A DNA stretch of 64,000 nt from Bordetella parapertussis (GTDB lineage Bacteria; Pseudomonadota; Gammaproteobacteria; Burkholderiales; Burkholderiaceae_C). Within the stretch, counting starts at the first letter, position 1. Each line of letters starts with the position of its first letter. Of this stretch, positions 11,347 to 20,206 are shown piece by piece. Under the pieces are notes generated by a model. That model did no database searches, was not told the DNA's origin, and saw only the letters and a program-made list of their open reading frames with translations. The translations under genes and the position numbers were made by a program. The stretch is taken from NCBI GenBank assembly GCA_945873925.1, contig CAMCES010000006.1, forward strand, positions 1 to 64,000, read 5' to 3'.

Positions 11347-11541
11347 CTACAAAAAATGGGCAATGCCAGCGCACACCATGCTCAACACAATGGTGGTGGC
11401 CAGGGGGATGAAAAATTCCCGCCCAAACAAGCGAAACCGCAAGTCCCCGGGCAGGCGGCCAAAGCCGATTTTGTTCAGCCACGGGGAGATGAACTGAACC
11501 AACAGCAAGACCAGAAACACCACGAGCAGCCAGCGGATCAT
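11347..11541 (-). CDS. Small membrane protein, DUF2905 family
   Basis: A 64-residue protein with two hydrophobic helices: MIRWLLVVFLVLLLVQFISP and FFIPLATTIVLSMVCAGIAHF, joined by a short loop containing GRLPGDLRFRLFGREFFIP. The PGD-containing loop between two helices is the recognisable pattern of DUF2905 proteins (about 65-70 residues, function unknown, inner membrane). It starts three bases after the stop of the MidA-like methyltransferase gene and is surely co-transcribed with it. Function cannot be inferred beyond membrane location. Confidence 0.82.
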   Translation of the reverse strand: MIRWLLVVFLVLLLVQFISPWLNKIGFGRLPGDLRFRLFGREFFIPLATTIVLSMVCAGIAHFL

Positions 11542-11544
11542 GGG

Positions 11545-12654
11545 TCAGAGCCTGTGGCTTCGGTCGGCTTGCACAAAGCCCATGGGCAGCCAGTCCTCAC
11601 CGCGTCCCAAGGCGATCACCTTGAACAACTCACCCATCTCGTGGTCTTGGATCAAGGCCTGCGCCCGGCTGCGCTCGGTCAACGAGGCCTGCGCCAGCAG
11701 CGGTAACAAGCCACTGTTGAGTAAAAAATGCGCTTGGCTGGTGTAGCCCAACACCTGCAAACCCAGCGCTTGCGCGGCCAGCGCCACTCCCGTGAAGTTG
11801 ACATGCGCGGTGATGTCTTTGTCGCCCACCTGCTGCAAAGGATCGGTATCGTTCAAGTGGCCGTGGTGGCACATCAGCGTGCCCATGGCGCGTTGGGGAT
11901 GGTAGTACTCGTGCTCAGGAAAGCCGTAATCGATGAAAAACATCGCCCCGGCTTGCAAGCGCTCGCCCAGGCTGCGCACGAAAGCCTCGGCCTGGGGATG
12001 GATTTCGGTGAGGTAATCATGATCGCCTGCGATGGCCAGCGGCGGCATCTCATCGGTCGGTCGGTCTTGCCAAGCCAGTGTTTTTGCCGTCTCGTCCCAG
12101 ACCACGCCGCGCTCATGCCACTGCCCGGCCACGCGGTGCAACAGTCGCACCGGCATCGCGTCCAACACCTCGTTGCCGATCACCACGCCATGCAGTTGTT
12201 CCGGCAAGGTGTCTGCCCACTGCACTTTGGCCGCCTGTGCCTGCAAAGTCTGCGCCTGGCGTTTGCGCAAACTGCCCGAGATGTCGATGATGGTGTAGCT
12301 TTGCAGATCCTCGCCCAAGGCATCGAGCAGTTGCAGGGCCAAGCTGCCGTCGCCTGCACCAAACTCATACACCGCCTGTGTCTGCGTTTGCCGCAAGGCT
12401 TGGCGCACGCTGTTGGCCAGGGCTTGGCCAAAGTGCGCAGACAGGGTTGGAGCGGTGACAAAGTCGCTGCCATCTTTGGGCATGCGCCCGATCTGGTGAG
12501 CGCCTGCACTGTAGTAGCCCCAACCAGGGGCGTACAGGGCCAGGGCCATGAAGCGGTCAAAGGGCAACCAACCGCCTTGGCTAGCCAAGCTGGCGCGCAA
12601 CAGGCGGGTCATGGCCGTTGGGGCAGTCGCTACACTCTGGGCCTGTTCCTTCAT
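11545..12654 (-). CDS. SAM-dependent methyltransferase, MidA/NDUFAF7 family
   Basis: 369 residues. YEFGAGDGSLALQLLDAL is the SAM-binding glycine loop and GNEVLDAMPV the following acidic/LDAMP motif; FIDYGFPEHEYYHPQRAMGTL and DITAHVNF are strongly conserved in this family. The mitochondrial homologue NDUFAF7/MidA dimethylates an arginine of a complex I subunit during assembly; the bacterial role is presumed similar but unproven. A second possible start lies at 12612 (MTRLLRAS); the annotated ATG leaves only 17 bases before the divergent SDR gene, so the true start may be the shorter one. It heads a leftward unit with DUF2905. Confidence 0.85.
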   Translation of the reverse strand: MKEQAQSVATAPTAMTRLLRASLASQGGWLPFDRFMALALYAPGWGYYSAGAHQIGRMPKDGSDFVTAPTLSAHFGQALANSVRQALRQTQTQAVYEFGAGDGSLALQLLDALGEDLQSYTIIDISGSLRKRQAQTLQAQAAKVQWADTLPEQLHGVVIGNEVLDAMPVRLLHRVAGQWHERGVVWDETAKTLAWQDRPTDEMPPLAIAGDHDYLTEIHPQAEAFVRSLGERLQAGAMFFIDYGFPEHEYYHPQRAMGTLMCHHGHLNDTDPLQQVGDKDITAHVNFTGVALAAQALGLQVLGYTSQAHFLLNSGLLPLLAQASLTERSRAQALIQDHEMGELFKVIALGRGEDWLPMGFVQADRSHRL

Positions 12655-12671
12655 CCCTCAGATTGTCGTTC

Positions 12672-13472
12672 ATGTCGCCTGCTTCACCCTCGAGTCACAC
12701 GCCCACCGTGCTGGTCACGGGTGCGGCCAAACGCTTGGGCCGTGCCATGGCTTTGGGGCTGGCCCAAGCCGGCTGGCGGGTGGTGGTGCACTTTCACCAA
12801 TCCGCTGAACAGGCACAGGCCACGGTGCGCGACTGCGCGGCGTTCACGCCAGGCGCCATCGGCCTGTCGGCCGATTTGTCGCAGGCCAACCAGGTCAGCC
12901 AATTGCTGCCTGCGGCCATCACGCAGCTCGGCCATGTGGACGCGGTGGTCAACAGCGCGTCGGTGTTTGAGCATGATGACGCCCACAGCTTCAGCGCAGA
13001 CAGCCTGGCAACACACATGCATGTCAACCTGACCGCACCGGTGTTGCTGGCCCAGTCTTTGGCGCAACACTTGAAGTCTCGCGGTGCTTCGCCCGCCAGC
13101 GGTGTGGTGGTCAACCTGCTTGACCAAAAGCTGTGGAACCCGAACCCCGATTTTTTGAGCTACACCTTGTCCAAAGCCGCACTTGAACAAGCCACCACCT
13201 TGCTTGCACAAGCACTGGCCCCGCAGATCCGCGTGGTGGGTGTGGCGCCCGGCTTGACACTCAACAGCCACCTGCTGAGCCAAGCCGATTTCGAGGCGCT
13301 GCACAAACTCTCGCCACTGGGTCAGTCTTCGACCTTGGAAGATGTGGTGTCAGCCGTGGTGTTTGCCTGCACCAACCGCTCAGTCACGGGTAGCACGTTG
13401 TTGGTCGATGGCGGTCAGCACCTGACCCGGTTTGAACGTGATTTCTCCATGATGGGGTCCCAGGATGCCTGA
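12672..13472 (+). CDS. Short-chain reductase, pteridine reductase (PTR1/FolM)-like
   Basis: A 266-residue SDR. The cofactor loop is TGAAKRLG (residues 16-23), the TGXXXRXG variant seen in pteridine reductases and FolM rather than the ordinary TGxxxGxG. The catalytic residues look like Asp151, Tyr164 and Lys168, spaced 13 and 4, the same spacing as the Asp-Tyr-Lys triad of Leishmania PTR1 (D181/Y194/K198, from memory). The usual SDR serine is replaced by this aspartate. The stop overlaps folB by eight bases, which supports a pterin/folate role such as dihydromonapterin or dihydrofolate reduction with NADPH. ATG 12672 was chosen because it places the glycine loop near residue 16. Confidence 0.8.
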   Translation: MSPASPSSHTPTVLVTGAAKRLGRAMALGLAQAGWRVVVHFHQSAEQAQATVRDCAAFTPGAIGLSADLSQANQVSQLLPAAITQLGHVDAVVNSASVFEHDDAHSFSADSLATHMHVNLTAPVLLAQSLAQHLKSRGASPASGVVVNLLDQKLWNPNPDFLSYTLSKAALEQATTLLAQALAPQIRVVGVAPGLTLNSHLLSQADFEALHKLSPLGQSSTLEDVVSAVVFACTNRSVTGSTLLVDGGQHLTRFERDFSMMGSQDA

Positions 13473-13833
13473 CCACAAGCACCGCGTTTTGCGCATCCAA
13501 GGTCTGCGCTTTCATGCCAATTTGGGTATCTTGGACCATGAACAAAACGCGCCACAGGAAATCCAGGTGGATGCTGAACTGAATTTGAAAACCCCAATGC
13601 TGCAAGCCGACCAAGACGCGATCGTGCATGTGCTGGACTACCGCTTGGTGCGCAACCTGATCATCCAAACCTGCACCGACCGGCATGTGAATCTGCTGGA
13701 GAGCCTGACGGGCAAACTCTGCCAAGCTTTGCTGTCGCTGCCCAATGTGGTGGGCACGCGGGCGCGCATCACCAAGCTGCATATCTTTGACGACTGTGAA
13801 GTCTCTATCCAACAACAAGTGGGAGACTGGTGA
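13465..13833 (+). CDS. folB: Dihydroneopterin aldolase (FolB)
   Basis: 122 residues matching the FolB/FolX tunnel fold: [18 protein letters not shown] at the N-terminus, [11 protein letters not shown] with the conserved Tyr59, [15 protein letters not shown], and [11 protein letters not shown] with conserved Lys104. It cleaves 7,8-dihydroneopterin to 6-hydroxymethyl-dihydropterin and glycolaldehyde in folate synthesis. It overlaps the upstream pteridine-reductase-like gene by eight bases, and ttcA starts within a few bases of its stop, so the three genes are one transcription unit. Confidence 0.92.
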   Translation: MPDHKHRVLRIQGLRFHANLGILDHEQNAPQEIQVDAELNLKTPMLQADQDAIVHVLDYRLVRNLIIQTCTDRHVNLLESLTGKLCQALLSLPNVVGTRARITKLHIFDDCEVSIQQQVGDW

Positions 13834-13835
13834 CC

Positions 13836-14705
13836 ATGACGATGGAACGCGAAACCCTCAAACTCGAAAAACGCCTGTGCCGCCAAGTCGGCGAAGCCAT
13901 CGTGCAGTTCAACATGATCGAGGCCGGTGACCGGGTCATGGTCTGCATGTCGGGTGGCAAAGACAGCTACGGCATGCTCGACATCTTGCTGAAGATGCAA
14001 GCCCGTGCGCCTGTCGACTTCGAGCTGATCGCGGTCAACCTGGATCAAAAACAACCGGGCTTTCCGGCCGATGTGTTGCCCGCTTACCTCGACAGCATGG
14101 GCGTGAAGTTTCACATCGAGACCCAAGACACCTATTCCATCGTCAAACAAAAAATCCCCGAAGGCAAAACCATGTGCAGCCTGTGCAGCCGCCTGCGCAG
14201 AGGTATTTTGTACAAAGTGGCGCGTGAATTGGGTTGCAACAAACTGGCGCTGGGCCACCACCGCGATGACATGCTGCAAACTTTCTTTTTGAACATGTTT
14301 TTTGGCGGCAAGCTCAAAGGCATGCCGCCCAAGCTGGTGAGCGACAACGGTGAGTTCATGGTGATTCGCCCGCTGGCTTTCGTGGCCGAGACCGATTTGC
14401 TGCGCTGGGCCGAGCATCGCCAATTCCCCATCATCCCCTGCTCACTTTGCGGCAGCCAGGAAAACTTGCAGCGCCAATTGATTGGCAACATGCTGCGCGA
14501 GTGGCAAAAGAAATACCCTGGCCGCATCGAAAACATGTTCACCGCGTTGCAAAACGTGGTGCCCTCACACCTGATGGATGCGCGCATCCACGATTTTGCG
14601 CATTTGCAAACCACCGGCATGCCCGAGCCGGACGGCGACACCGCGTTTGACACCGAAAGCTTGGCGGTACCAACCCTGCCCGGGATTCAAACCATCGCGG
14701 TTTGA
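13836..14705 (+). CDS. ttcA: tRNA cytidine(32) 2-sulfurtransferase TtcA
   Basis: 289 residues from ATG 13836. The PP-loop ATPase motif SGGKDS is at residues 39-44. Two CxxC motifs (C114-S-L-C117 and C202-S-L-C205) fit the iron-sulfur-cluster-dependent TtcA family that thiolates C32 of certain tRNAs. [29 protein letters not shown] is highly typical. Possible starts are GTG 13830 (overlapping the folB stop), ATG 13836 and ATG 13842; a GGGAG at 13821-13825 serves as ribosome site for any of them. ATG 13836 is a compromise. It follows folB with no gap. Confidence 0.93.
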   Translation: MTMERETLKLEKRLCRQVGEAIVQFNMIEAGDRVMVCMSGGKDSYGMLDILLKMQARAPVDFELIAVNLDQKQPGFPADVLPAYLDSMGVKFHIETQDTYSIVKQKIPEGKTMCSLCSRLRRGILYKVARELGCNKLALGHHRDDMLQTFFLNMFFGGKLKGMPPKLVSDNGEFMVIRPLAFVAETDLLRWAEHRQFPIIPCSLCGSQENLQRQLIGNMLREWQKKYPGRIENMFTALQNVVPSHLMDARIHDFAHLQTTGMPEPDGDTAFDTESLAVPTLPGIQTIAV

Positions 14706-14720
14706 GGGTTGGTCGATGAT

Positions 14721-15590
14721 TCAGTGTTTGCGGTAGGCCACGACCGCTTGGTGCTGCTGGCCCAGACCTTCCACACCCAAGGTCATGACATCACCGGGCT
14801 TCAAAAACACAGGCGCGGCTTTGCCATTTTTGTTTTTGCGGCCCATGCCCACGCCTGGGGGCGTGCCGGTGGTGATCAGATCACCGGGCATCAAGGTCAT
14901 GAACTGGCTGACATAACTCACCAGCTTGGCGACATTGAACACCATGGTTTTGGTGTTGCCGGTTTGCATGCGCACGCCGTTGAGCTCGAGCCACAGACCC
15001 AAACGCTGCGGGTTGGGCACTTCGTCGCGGGTCACCAGCCAGGGTCCAATAGGACCAAAGGTGTCGCAACCCTTGCCCTTGTCCCAGGTCATGCCGCGCT
15101 CGAGTTGGAACTCGCGCTCAGACACATCATTGACCGCGCAATAACCCGCTACATGCTGCAGCGCTTGCGCTTGCGACACGTAACTGGCGCGGTTACCGAT
15201 CACCACGCCCAGTTCCACTTCCCAGTCGGACTTGACCGAGCCTTTGGGCAGCATCACCGGGTCGTTTGGGCCTTGAATGCAACTGTTGGCTTTCATGAAC
15301 ACCACGGGTTCTGAGGGCACGGGCAAATTCGACTCGGCAGCATGGTCGGCATAGTTCAAGCCAATCGCGATGAACTTGCCGACATGACTCACCGGGCAAC
15401 CCATGCGCGGTTTGCCACGCACCAACGGCAAGCTGTCGGTTTTCAGCTTGGCGAGCTTGGCCAAGGCTTTGTCGCTGAGTTGCTCGGGGCCGATGTCCGT
15501 GATCACCGCGCTCAGGTCACGCAGCTTGCCCTGCGCATCGATCAAGCCGGGTTTTTCGCGGCCCATCGGGCCAAATCGAACCAATTTCAT
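14721..15590 (-). CDS. Fumarylacetoacetate-hydrolase family protein (probable sugar-acid diketo hydrolase)
   Basis: 289 residues with the FAH fold: VGKFIAIGLNYADHAAES, then PVVFMKANSCIQGPNDPV, the metal-site stretch WEVELGVVIGNRASYVS, CAVNDVSEREFQLERGMTWDKGKGCDTFGPIGPWLVT, and C-terminal GDLITTGTPPGVGMG. Relatives hydrolyse C-C bonds of acylpyruvates, including 2,4-diketo-3-deoxy-L-fuconate and related diketo acids, and ureidoglycolate. It is divergent from a TRAP transporter and altronate-dehydratase-family gene, which favours a sugar-acid pathway in which this enzyme would release pyruvate. The exact substrate is not determined. The 134-base divergent region presumably carries the shared control site, but no clear operator was seen. 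Confidence 0.82.
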   Translation of the reverse strand: MKLVRFGPMGREKPGLIDAQGKLRDLSAVITDIGPEQLSDKALAKLAKLKTDSLPLVRGKPRMGCPVSHVGKFIAIGLNYADHAAESNLPVPSEPVVFMKANSCIQGPNDPVMLPKGSVKSDWEVELGVVIGNRASYVSQAQALQHVAGYCAVNDVSEREFQLERGMTWDKGKGCDTFGPIGPWLVTRDEVPNPQRLGLWLELNGVRMQTGNTKTMVFNVAKLVSYVSQFMTLMPGDLITTGTPPGVGMGRKNKNGKAAPVFLKPGDVMTLGVEGLGQQHQAVVAYRKH

Positions 15591-15724
15591 GCATGCTCCT
15601 GGTGGATGGTTGTCATGCTTTCTTGCGAATCAAGCCAATGACAAGGCCCTTGGTAAGCCTAGGGGTTTGTGCGGATGAAGCAAGCAGCATTGGGTTGTAT
15701 GGTGGTGGACACTTAGCTTACACC

Positions 15725-16729
15725 ATGACAGAAAGTTCTCGCATGCGTTTGACTTCTTTTTCCAGTTCGCGTTGGCTCTTCATGCTGATGCTGGCAGGTT
15801 TGGTTTTGCCATCGACTGCTTGGGCGCAGCAAAAACTCAAATGGGCCCATGTTTATGAAACCACCGAAGCGTTTCATGTCGAGTCGGTCTGGGCTGCCGA
15901 GGAAATCAAAAAACGCAGCAACGGCAAATTCCATATTCAGGTGTTTCCTGCTTCAAGTTTGGGTAAAGAAACCGATTTAAACCAAGGCCTGACCCTGGGC
16001 ACGGTAGACATCATCATCAGCGGCCCCTCGTTTGCAGCACGCAGTTACCCGCGCTTTGCCATCGCTTACTACCCGTTCATTTTCCGCGACAGTGACCACC
16101 TGTTGGCCTATGCCAAAAGCAGCTTGTTTCAAGAAATGGTCAATGAATTTCGGCAAAAAACCGGCATCCAAATCACCGCCTATGCCTACTATGGTGCGCG
16201 ACAAACCACTGGACAAAAATCCTTCACCACCTGTGCCGACATCAAGGGCTTGAAGATTCGCGTGCCTGATGCGCCGGCCTACATCTCTACCTGGCAGGCT
16301 TGCGGCGCCAACCCCACACCGATCGCGTTTGCCGAGGTTTACCTGGCGCTCCAAAACGGTACGGTCGATGCGCAAGAAAATCCAATGACTGCAATCGAGG
16401 CAAAAAAGTTTTATGAGGTGCAAAAGTCGATCATGCTGACCTCGCACGTGATCGAGGGCTTGGTCACCATGGTCGGGCCGCATGTCTGGAACAGCTTGAG
16501 CCCGTCCGAACAAAAAATATTCACCGAGGTGATGCAAGAAGCCTCCGCGCGCATCACGGTCAAAATCAAAAAGCGTGAGGCCGAGTTGATCGAATTTTTC
16601 AAGAAAAAAGGCTTAAAGGTAGTGGATGTCGACCGCAAAAGCTTTCAAGACACGGTCTTGAAAAACAAGCCCGTCCAGAGCCTGGGTCTGACACGCGCTG
16701 ACCATGACCGCATCCAGGCCCTGAAATGA
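15725..16729 (+). CDS. dctP: TRAP transporter periplasmic solute-binding protein (DctP)
   Basis: 334 residues from ATG 15725. A signal peptide (RWLFMLMLAGLVLPSTAWA, cut before QQ) is followed by LKWAHVYETTEAFHVESVWAAEEIKKRSNGKFHIQVFP, the DctP/SiaP-type opening. The conserved arginine region is LKIRVPDAPAYISTWQACGANPTPIAFAEVYLALQNGTVDAQENP, which binds a carboxylate of the ligand. So the substrate is an organic acid or sugar acid. ATG 15743 (MRLTSF) is an alternative start that keeps the signal peptide. The stop overlaps dctQ by four bases. Confidence 0.92.
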   Translation: MTESSRMRLTSFSSSRWLFMLMLAGLVLPSTAWAQQKLKWAHVYETTEAFHVESVWAAEEIKKRSNGKFHIQVFPASSLGKETDLNQGLTLGTVDIIISGPSFAARSYPRFAIAYYPFIFRDSDHLLAYAKSSLFQEMVNEFRQKTGIQITAYAYYGARQTTGQKSFTTCADIKGLKIRVPDAPAYISTWQACGANPTPIAFAEVYLALQNGTVDAQENPMTAIEAKKFYEVQKSIMLTSHVIEGLVTMVGPHVWNSLSPSEQKIFTEVMQEASARITVKIKKREAELIEFFKKKGLKVVDVDRKSFQDTVLKNKPVQSLGLTRADHDRIQALK

Positions 16730-17262
16730 AATCGCTTGACAAGCCAGCAGACACGTTTGGTCATACAGACGAACCGATTGACTTTGCCGACACTTTGCCC
16801 GAAGCCTGGTTGGCACTCTTATTTTTCTTTGCCTTAGGGCTCACGGTCCTCTACCAGTTCCTCACGCGCTATGTGTTGAACGATTCGGCCACTTGGACCG
16901 AGGAAATCGCTCGCTACTTGCTGATTGGCACGGTGTTTCTAGGAGCGGTCATTGGCGTGGCAAAGAACAACCATATTCAGGTGGATTTTTTTTACCGCTT
17001 CATGCCGCCCAGCTTGGCCCGCGCCTTGTCTTTGCTGACCGATGTGTTGCGCATCGGGTTTTTGGGGTCCGCCAGTTGGCTTACCTGGGAGTTGATGCAA
17101 AAAATGGGCAGCTACCAAATGACCGTGGTCAACCTGCCGATGAACCTGGTTTATGGCGTGGTCTGGTTGGGCTTTGTGTTGATGACGCTGCGCTCGCTGG
17201 GGGTGATGCGCCGCCATTGGCAGCAAGGACACAGCGTGTTGGAGCGGCCTGAGAGCGCATGA
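16726..17262 (+). CDS. dctQ: TRAP transporter small permease (DctQ)
   Basis: 178 residues with four hydrophobic segments (WLALLFFFALGLTVLYQFLTRYV; RYLLIGTVFLGAVIGVA; LSLLTDVLRIGFLGSASWLTW; NLVYGVVWLGFVLMTLRSL). The TWTEEIARYLLIGTVFLGA stretch is the DctQ signature. It forms the inner-membrane permease with DctM. The ATGA overlap with dctP and a four-base gap to dctM show a tight operon. Confidence 0.92.
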   Translation: MKSLDKPADTFGHTDEPIDFADTLPEAWLALLFFFALGLTVLYQFLTRYVLNDSATWTEEIARYLLIGTVFLGAVIGVAKNNHIQVDFFYRFMPPSLARALSLLTDVLRIGFLGSASWLTWELMQKMGSYQMTVVNLPMNLVYGVVWLGFVLMTLRSLGVMRRHWQQGHSVLERPESA

Positions 17263-17266
17263 CGGC

Positions 17267-18664
17267 ATGTTGAAACTCCTTTTCCTGGTTTTACTCAGTG
17301 GTGGCTTGCCAGTGGCCATGGCCATGGCCGCTGCCGCCTTGCTCTATCTTTGGTGGGTGCCGAGTTCGCCGCCCTTTGTCGTGATCCACCGCATGGTCTC
17401 AGGCATCGACAGCTTTCCTCTGCTGGCCGTGCCGTTTTTCATCCTGGCGGGCAACCTGATGAACACCGCTGGCATCACGCAACGCATTTACAGCTATGCC
17501 TTGGACTTGGTTGGTTGGCTCAAAGGGGGCCTGGGCCATGTCAATGTGGTGGGCTCGGTGGTGTTTGCCGGCATGAGTGGCACCGCGATCGCTGATGCCG
17601 CTGGCTTGGGTACGATCGAAATCAAAGCCATGACCGAACATGGCTACGACCCGGAATTTGCGGTGGGTGTGACCGCAGCCTCGGCCACGCTGGGGCCCAT
17701 CATTCCACCCAGTTTGCCGTTCGTGATCTACGGCATGATGGCCAATGTGTCGGTGGGGGCTTTGTTTTTGGCCGGTATCTTGCCAGGCTTGGTGATGGCC
17801 TTATTGATGATGCTCACCGTGGCCTTTTTCGCGCACCGCCATGGCTGGGGTGGCGATGTCCGATTGGACCGGCGCAAGCTGCTCAAAGCACTGCTCGAAA
17901 CCGCCGTGGTTTTGGCTTGGCCCCTGTCCATTTGGTGGCTGGTGACCCAAGCCGGTTTCAACCCACAAGCCACGGTGTTGATAGGCTTGGCCTTGCTGTT
18001 TGCGGCCGACAAGGTATTTGCATTTCAAGCGGTGTTGCCGATCATGACGCCGGTCTTATTGATTGGCGGCATGGCCAGCGGCGTGTTCACACCGACCGAG
18101 GGCGCGATTGCCGCTTGCGTCTGGGCTTTGGTGCTGGGCTTTGCCTGGTACCGTAGCTTGAACCTGAAGTTGTTTTTGAAAATTTGCTTGGACACGGTCG
18201 AGACCACCGCAACCGTTTTGTTCATCGTCGCGGCCGCCAGCATTTTTGGTTGGTTGCTCACCTCCACTGGCGTGACCGCTGCCATCAGCACCTGGGTGCT
18301 CAGCGTGACCGACCAACCTTGGCAGTTTTTGCTGCTGGCGAATTTGCTGATGTTGTTCGTTGGTTGCTTCCTCGAGCCTACCGCGGCCATCACAATTTTG
18401 GTGCCGATCTTGGTCCCGATTTGCCTGCATTTGGGCATCGACCTGGTTCACTTTGGGCTGGTGATGGTGCTCAACCTGATGATTGGCTTGCTGCATCCAC
18501 CGATGGGCATGGTGCTGTTTGTGCTGGCACGGGTAGCGCACCTGAGTGTCGAGCGCACCACCATGGCCATCCTGCCTTGGCTGGCGCCCTTGCTGGCGGG
18601 TTTGCTGTTGATCACCTATGTGCCGGCCATGGCTTTGTGGCTGCCGCGCCTGATGCTGACCTGA
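17267..18664 (+). CDS. dctM: TRAP transporter large permease (DctM)
   Basis: 465 residues, almost entirely hydrophobic, with about twelve membrane segments. FPLLAVPFFILAGNLMNTAGIT, the GMSGTAIADAAGLGTIEIKAM loop and SATLGPIIPPSLPFVIYG are diagnostic of DctM/SiaM sodium-dependent permeases; GLLHPPMGMVLFVLARVA is the matching C-terminal loop. It lies four bases after dctQ and 15 bases before the altronate-dehydratase-family gene, which suggests that uptake and catabolism are co-expressed. Confidence 0.94.
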   Translation: MLKLLFLVLLSGGLPVAMAMAAAALLYLWWVPSSPPFVVIHRMVSGIDSFPLLAVPFFILAGNLMNTAGITQRIYSYALDLVGWLKGGLGHVNVVGSVVFAGMSGTAIADAAGLGTIEIKAMTEHGYDPEFAVGVTAASATLGPIIPPSLPFVIYGMMANVSVGALFLAGILPGLVMALLMMLTVAFFAHRHGWGGDVRLDRRKLLKALLETAVVLAWPLSIWWLVTQAGFNPQATVLIGLALLFAADKVFAFQAVLPIMTPVLLIGGMASGVFTPTEGAIAACVWALVLGFAWYRSLNLKLFLKICLDTVETTATVLFIVAAASIFGWLLTSTGVTAAISTWVLSVTDQPWQFLLLANLLMLFVGCFLEPTAAITILVPILVPICLHLGIDLVHFGLVMVLNLMIGLLHPPMGMVLFVLARVAHLSVERTTMAILPWLAPLLAGLLLITYVPAMALWLPRLMLT

Positions 18665-18679
18665 ATAGGAAGACCGATC

Positions 18680-20206
18680 ATGCACAACTGTATTCGTCTC
18701 CACTCTGCCGATGATGTGGTCATTGCCCGCCAGCAACTGCTCTCTGGTGCCAGTGTAGAAGGCCTGAGCGTGCGCGGTTTGGTGCCGGCTGGCCACAAGG
18801 TCGCCACACGCGACATCGCCCAAGGCGCGCCAGTGCGTCGCTACAACCAGGTCATTGGTTTTGCCAGCAAAGCCATCGCACCAGGCGAGCATGTGCACAC
18901 CCATAACCTGAACATGGGTCCGGACAAAGGCAATTTTGCACGCGAGCATGCGATCGGTGCCGATGTGAAACCCCCACCCACGAAAGCCTATGCCGAGTTC
19001 ATGGGCTACCAACGCCCCGATGGTCGGGTGGCCACCCGCAACTACATCGCCATCCTGTCGAGTGTGAATTGCTCGGCCACGGTTGCACGTGCCATTGCTG
19101 ACCATTTCTCCAAGCTCAACAACTCGTCTGCCTTGGCTGACTTCCCCCAAGTCGATGGCGTGATTGCCCTCACCCACGGCACCGGTTGCGGCATGGACAC
19201 CCAGGGCCTGGGCATGCAGTTGCTTGAGCGCACCTTGTCGGGCTACGCCACCCACCCCAACCTCGCGGCCGCGATGGTCGTGGGCTTGGGATGCGAGTCC
19301 AACCAAATCAACGCCTGGCTGTCGCACAGTGGTTTGAGCCAAGGCAGCAACCTGCAAACCTTCAACATCCAAGACAGTGGCGGCACGCGCCAAACCGTGG
19401 CCAAAGGCATCGCCTTGGTGCAGGCCATGCTGCCCCGGGTCAACCAGGTTAAACGGGTGCCTTGCAGCGTGTCGCATATCACCGTGGGCTTGCAATGCGG
19501 TGGCTCTGATGGGTATTCCGGCATCAGCGCCAACCCCGCTTTGGGCGCGGCGGTGGACCTGCTGGTGGCGCATGGGGGTACCGCAATCTTGAGCGAAACC
19601 CCTGAGATTTACGGCGCCGAGCATTTGCTCACCCGGCGTGCGGTGCGCCGTGAGGTGGGCGACAAACTCATTGAGCGCATCCGCTGGTGGGAGCATTACA
19701 CGGCGATCAACGGCGGCGAGATGAACAACAACCCCTCGCCTGGCAACAAAGCCGGCGGCTTGACCACCATCCTCGAAAAATCCCTGGGCGCGGTGGCCAA
19801 GGCGGGCACCAGCAACCTTGAGGCCGTCTATGAATACGCTGAACAAGTCAAAGCACACGGCCTGGTCTACATGGACACACCCGGTTACGACCCGGTGAGT
19901 GCCACCGGCCAAGTGGCGGGTGGTGCCAACCTGATTTGTTTCACCACCGGGCGCGGTTCTGCCTATGGTTGTGCGCCCTCGCCCTGCTTGAAGCTGGCCA
20001 CCAACAGCGCTTTATGGGCGCGTCAAGCCGATGACATTGACATCAACTGCGGTGAGATCGTCGACGGCAGCACGAGCGTGCAAGCCATGGGTGAAAAGAT
20101 TTTTCAGCGCATGATCGAGTGCGCCTCCGGCCAGCCCAGCAAAAGCGAGCTGCATGGCTATGGTCAAAATGAATTCGTGCCCTGGCAGGTAGGTGCGGTC
20201 ATGTGA
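18680..20206 (+). CDS. Altronate/galactarate dehydratase family protein (UxaA-like)
   Basis: 508 residues in one frame. An N-terminal SAF-type segment (VIARQQLLSGASV...VPAGHKVATRDIAQGAPV...HNLNM) is followed by the large dehydratase domain: GRVATRNYIAILSSVNCSATVARAI, HGTGCGMD, VVGLGCESNQI, LQCGGSDGYSGISANPALG and SEAPEIYGAEH-like SETPEIYGAEHLL. The conserved cysteines and the GGSD motif fit the UxaA/GarD hydro-lyase family, which dehydrates D-altronate or D-galactarate. The full-length UxaA layout favours an aldonate such as altronate, but the pathway's other enzymes (uronate isomerase, KDG kinase) are not in the window. Its stop overlaps the convergent slmA stop by eight bases. Confidence 0.85.
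   Translation: MHNCIRLHSADDVVIARQQLLSGASVEGLSVRGLVPAGHKVATRDIAQGAPVRRYNQVIGFASKAIAPGEHVHTHNLNMGPDKGNFAREHAIGADVKPPPTKAYAEFMGYQRPDGRVATRNYIAILSSVNCSATVARAIADHFSKLNNSSALADFPQVDGVIALTHGTGCGMDTQGLGMQLLERTLSGYATHPNLAAAMVVGLGCESNQINAWLSHSGLSQGSNLQTFNIQDSGGTRQTVAKGIALVQAMLPRVNQVKRVPCSVSHITVGLQCGGSDGYSGISANPALGAAVDLLVAHGGTAILSETPEIYGAEHLLTRRAVRREVGDKLIERIRWWEHYTAINGGEMNNNPSPGNKAGGLTTILEKSLGAVAKAGTSNLEAVYEYAEQVKAHGLVYMDTPGYDPVSATGQVAGGANLICFTTGRGSAYGCAPSPCLKLATNSALWARQADDIDINCGEIVDGSTSVQAMGEKIFQRMIECASGQPSKSELHGYGQNEFVPWQVGAVM

Noticed and set aside
18056..19912. A 618-codon open frame antisense to dctM and the altronate dehydratase gene
   Set aside because: It is a GC-rich shadow frame: His/Gln/Arg/Gly-rich composition, no recognisable motif, and it lies fully opposite two well-supported genes.
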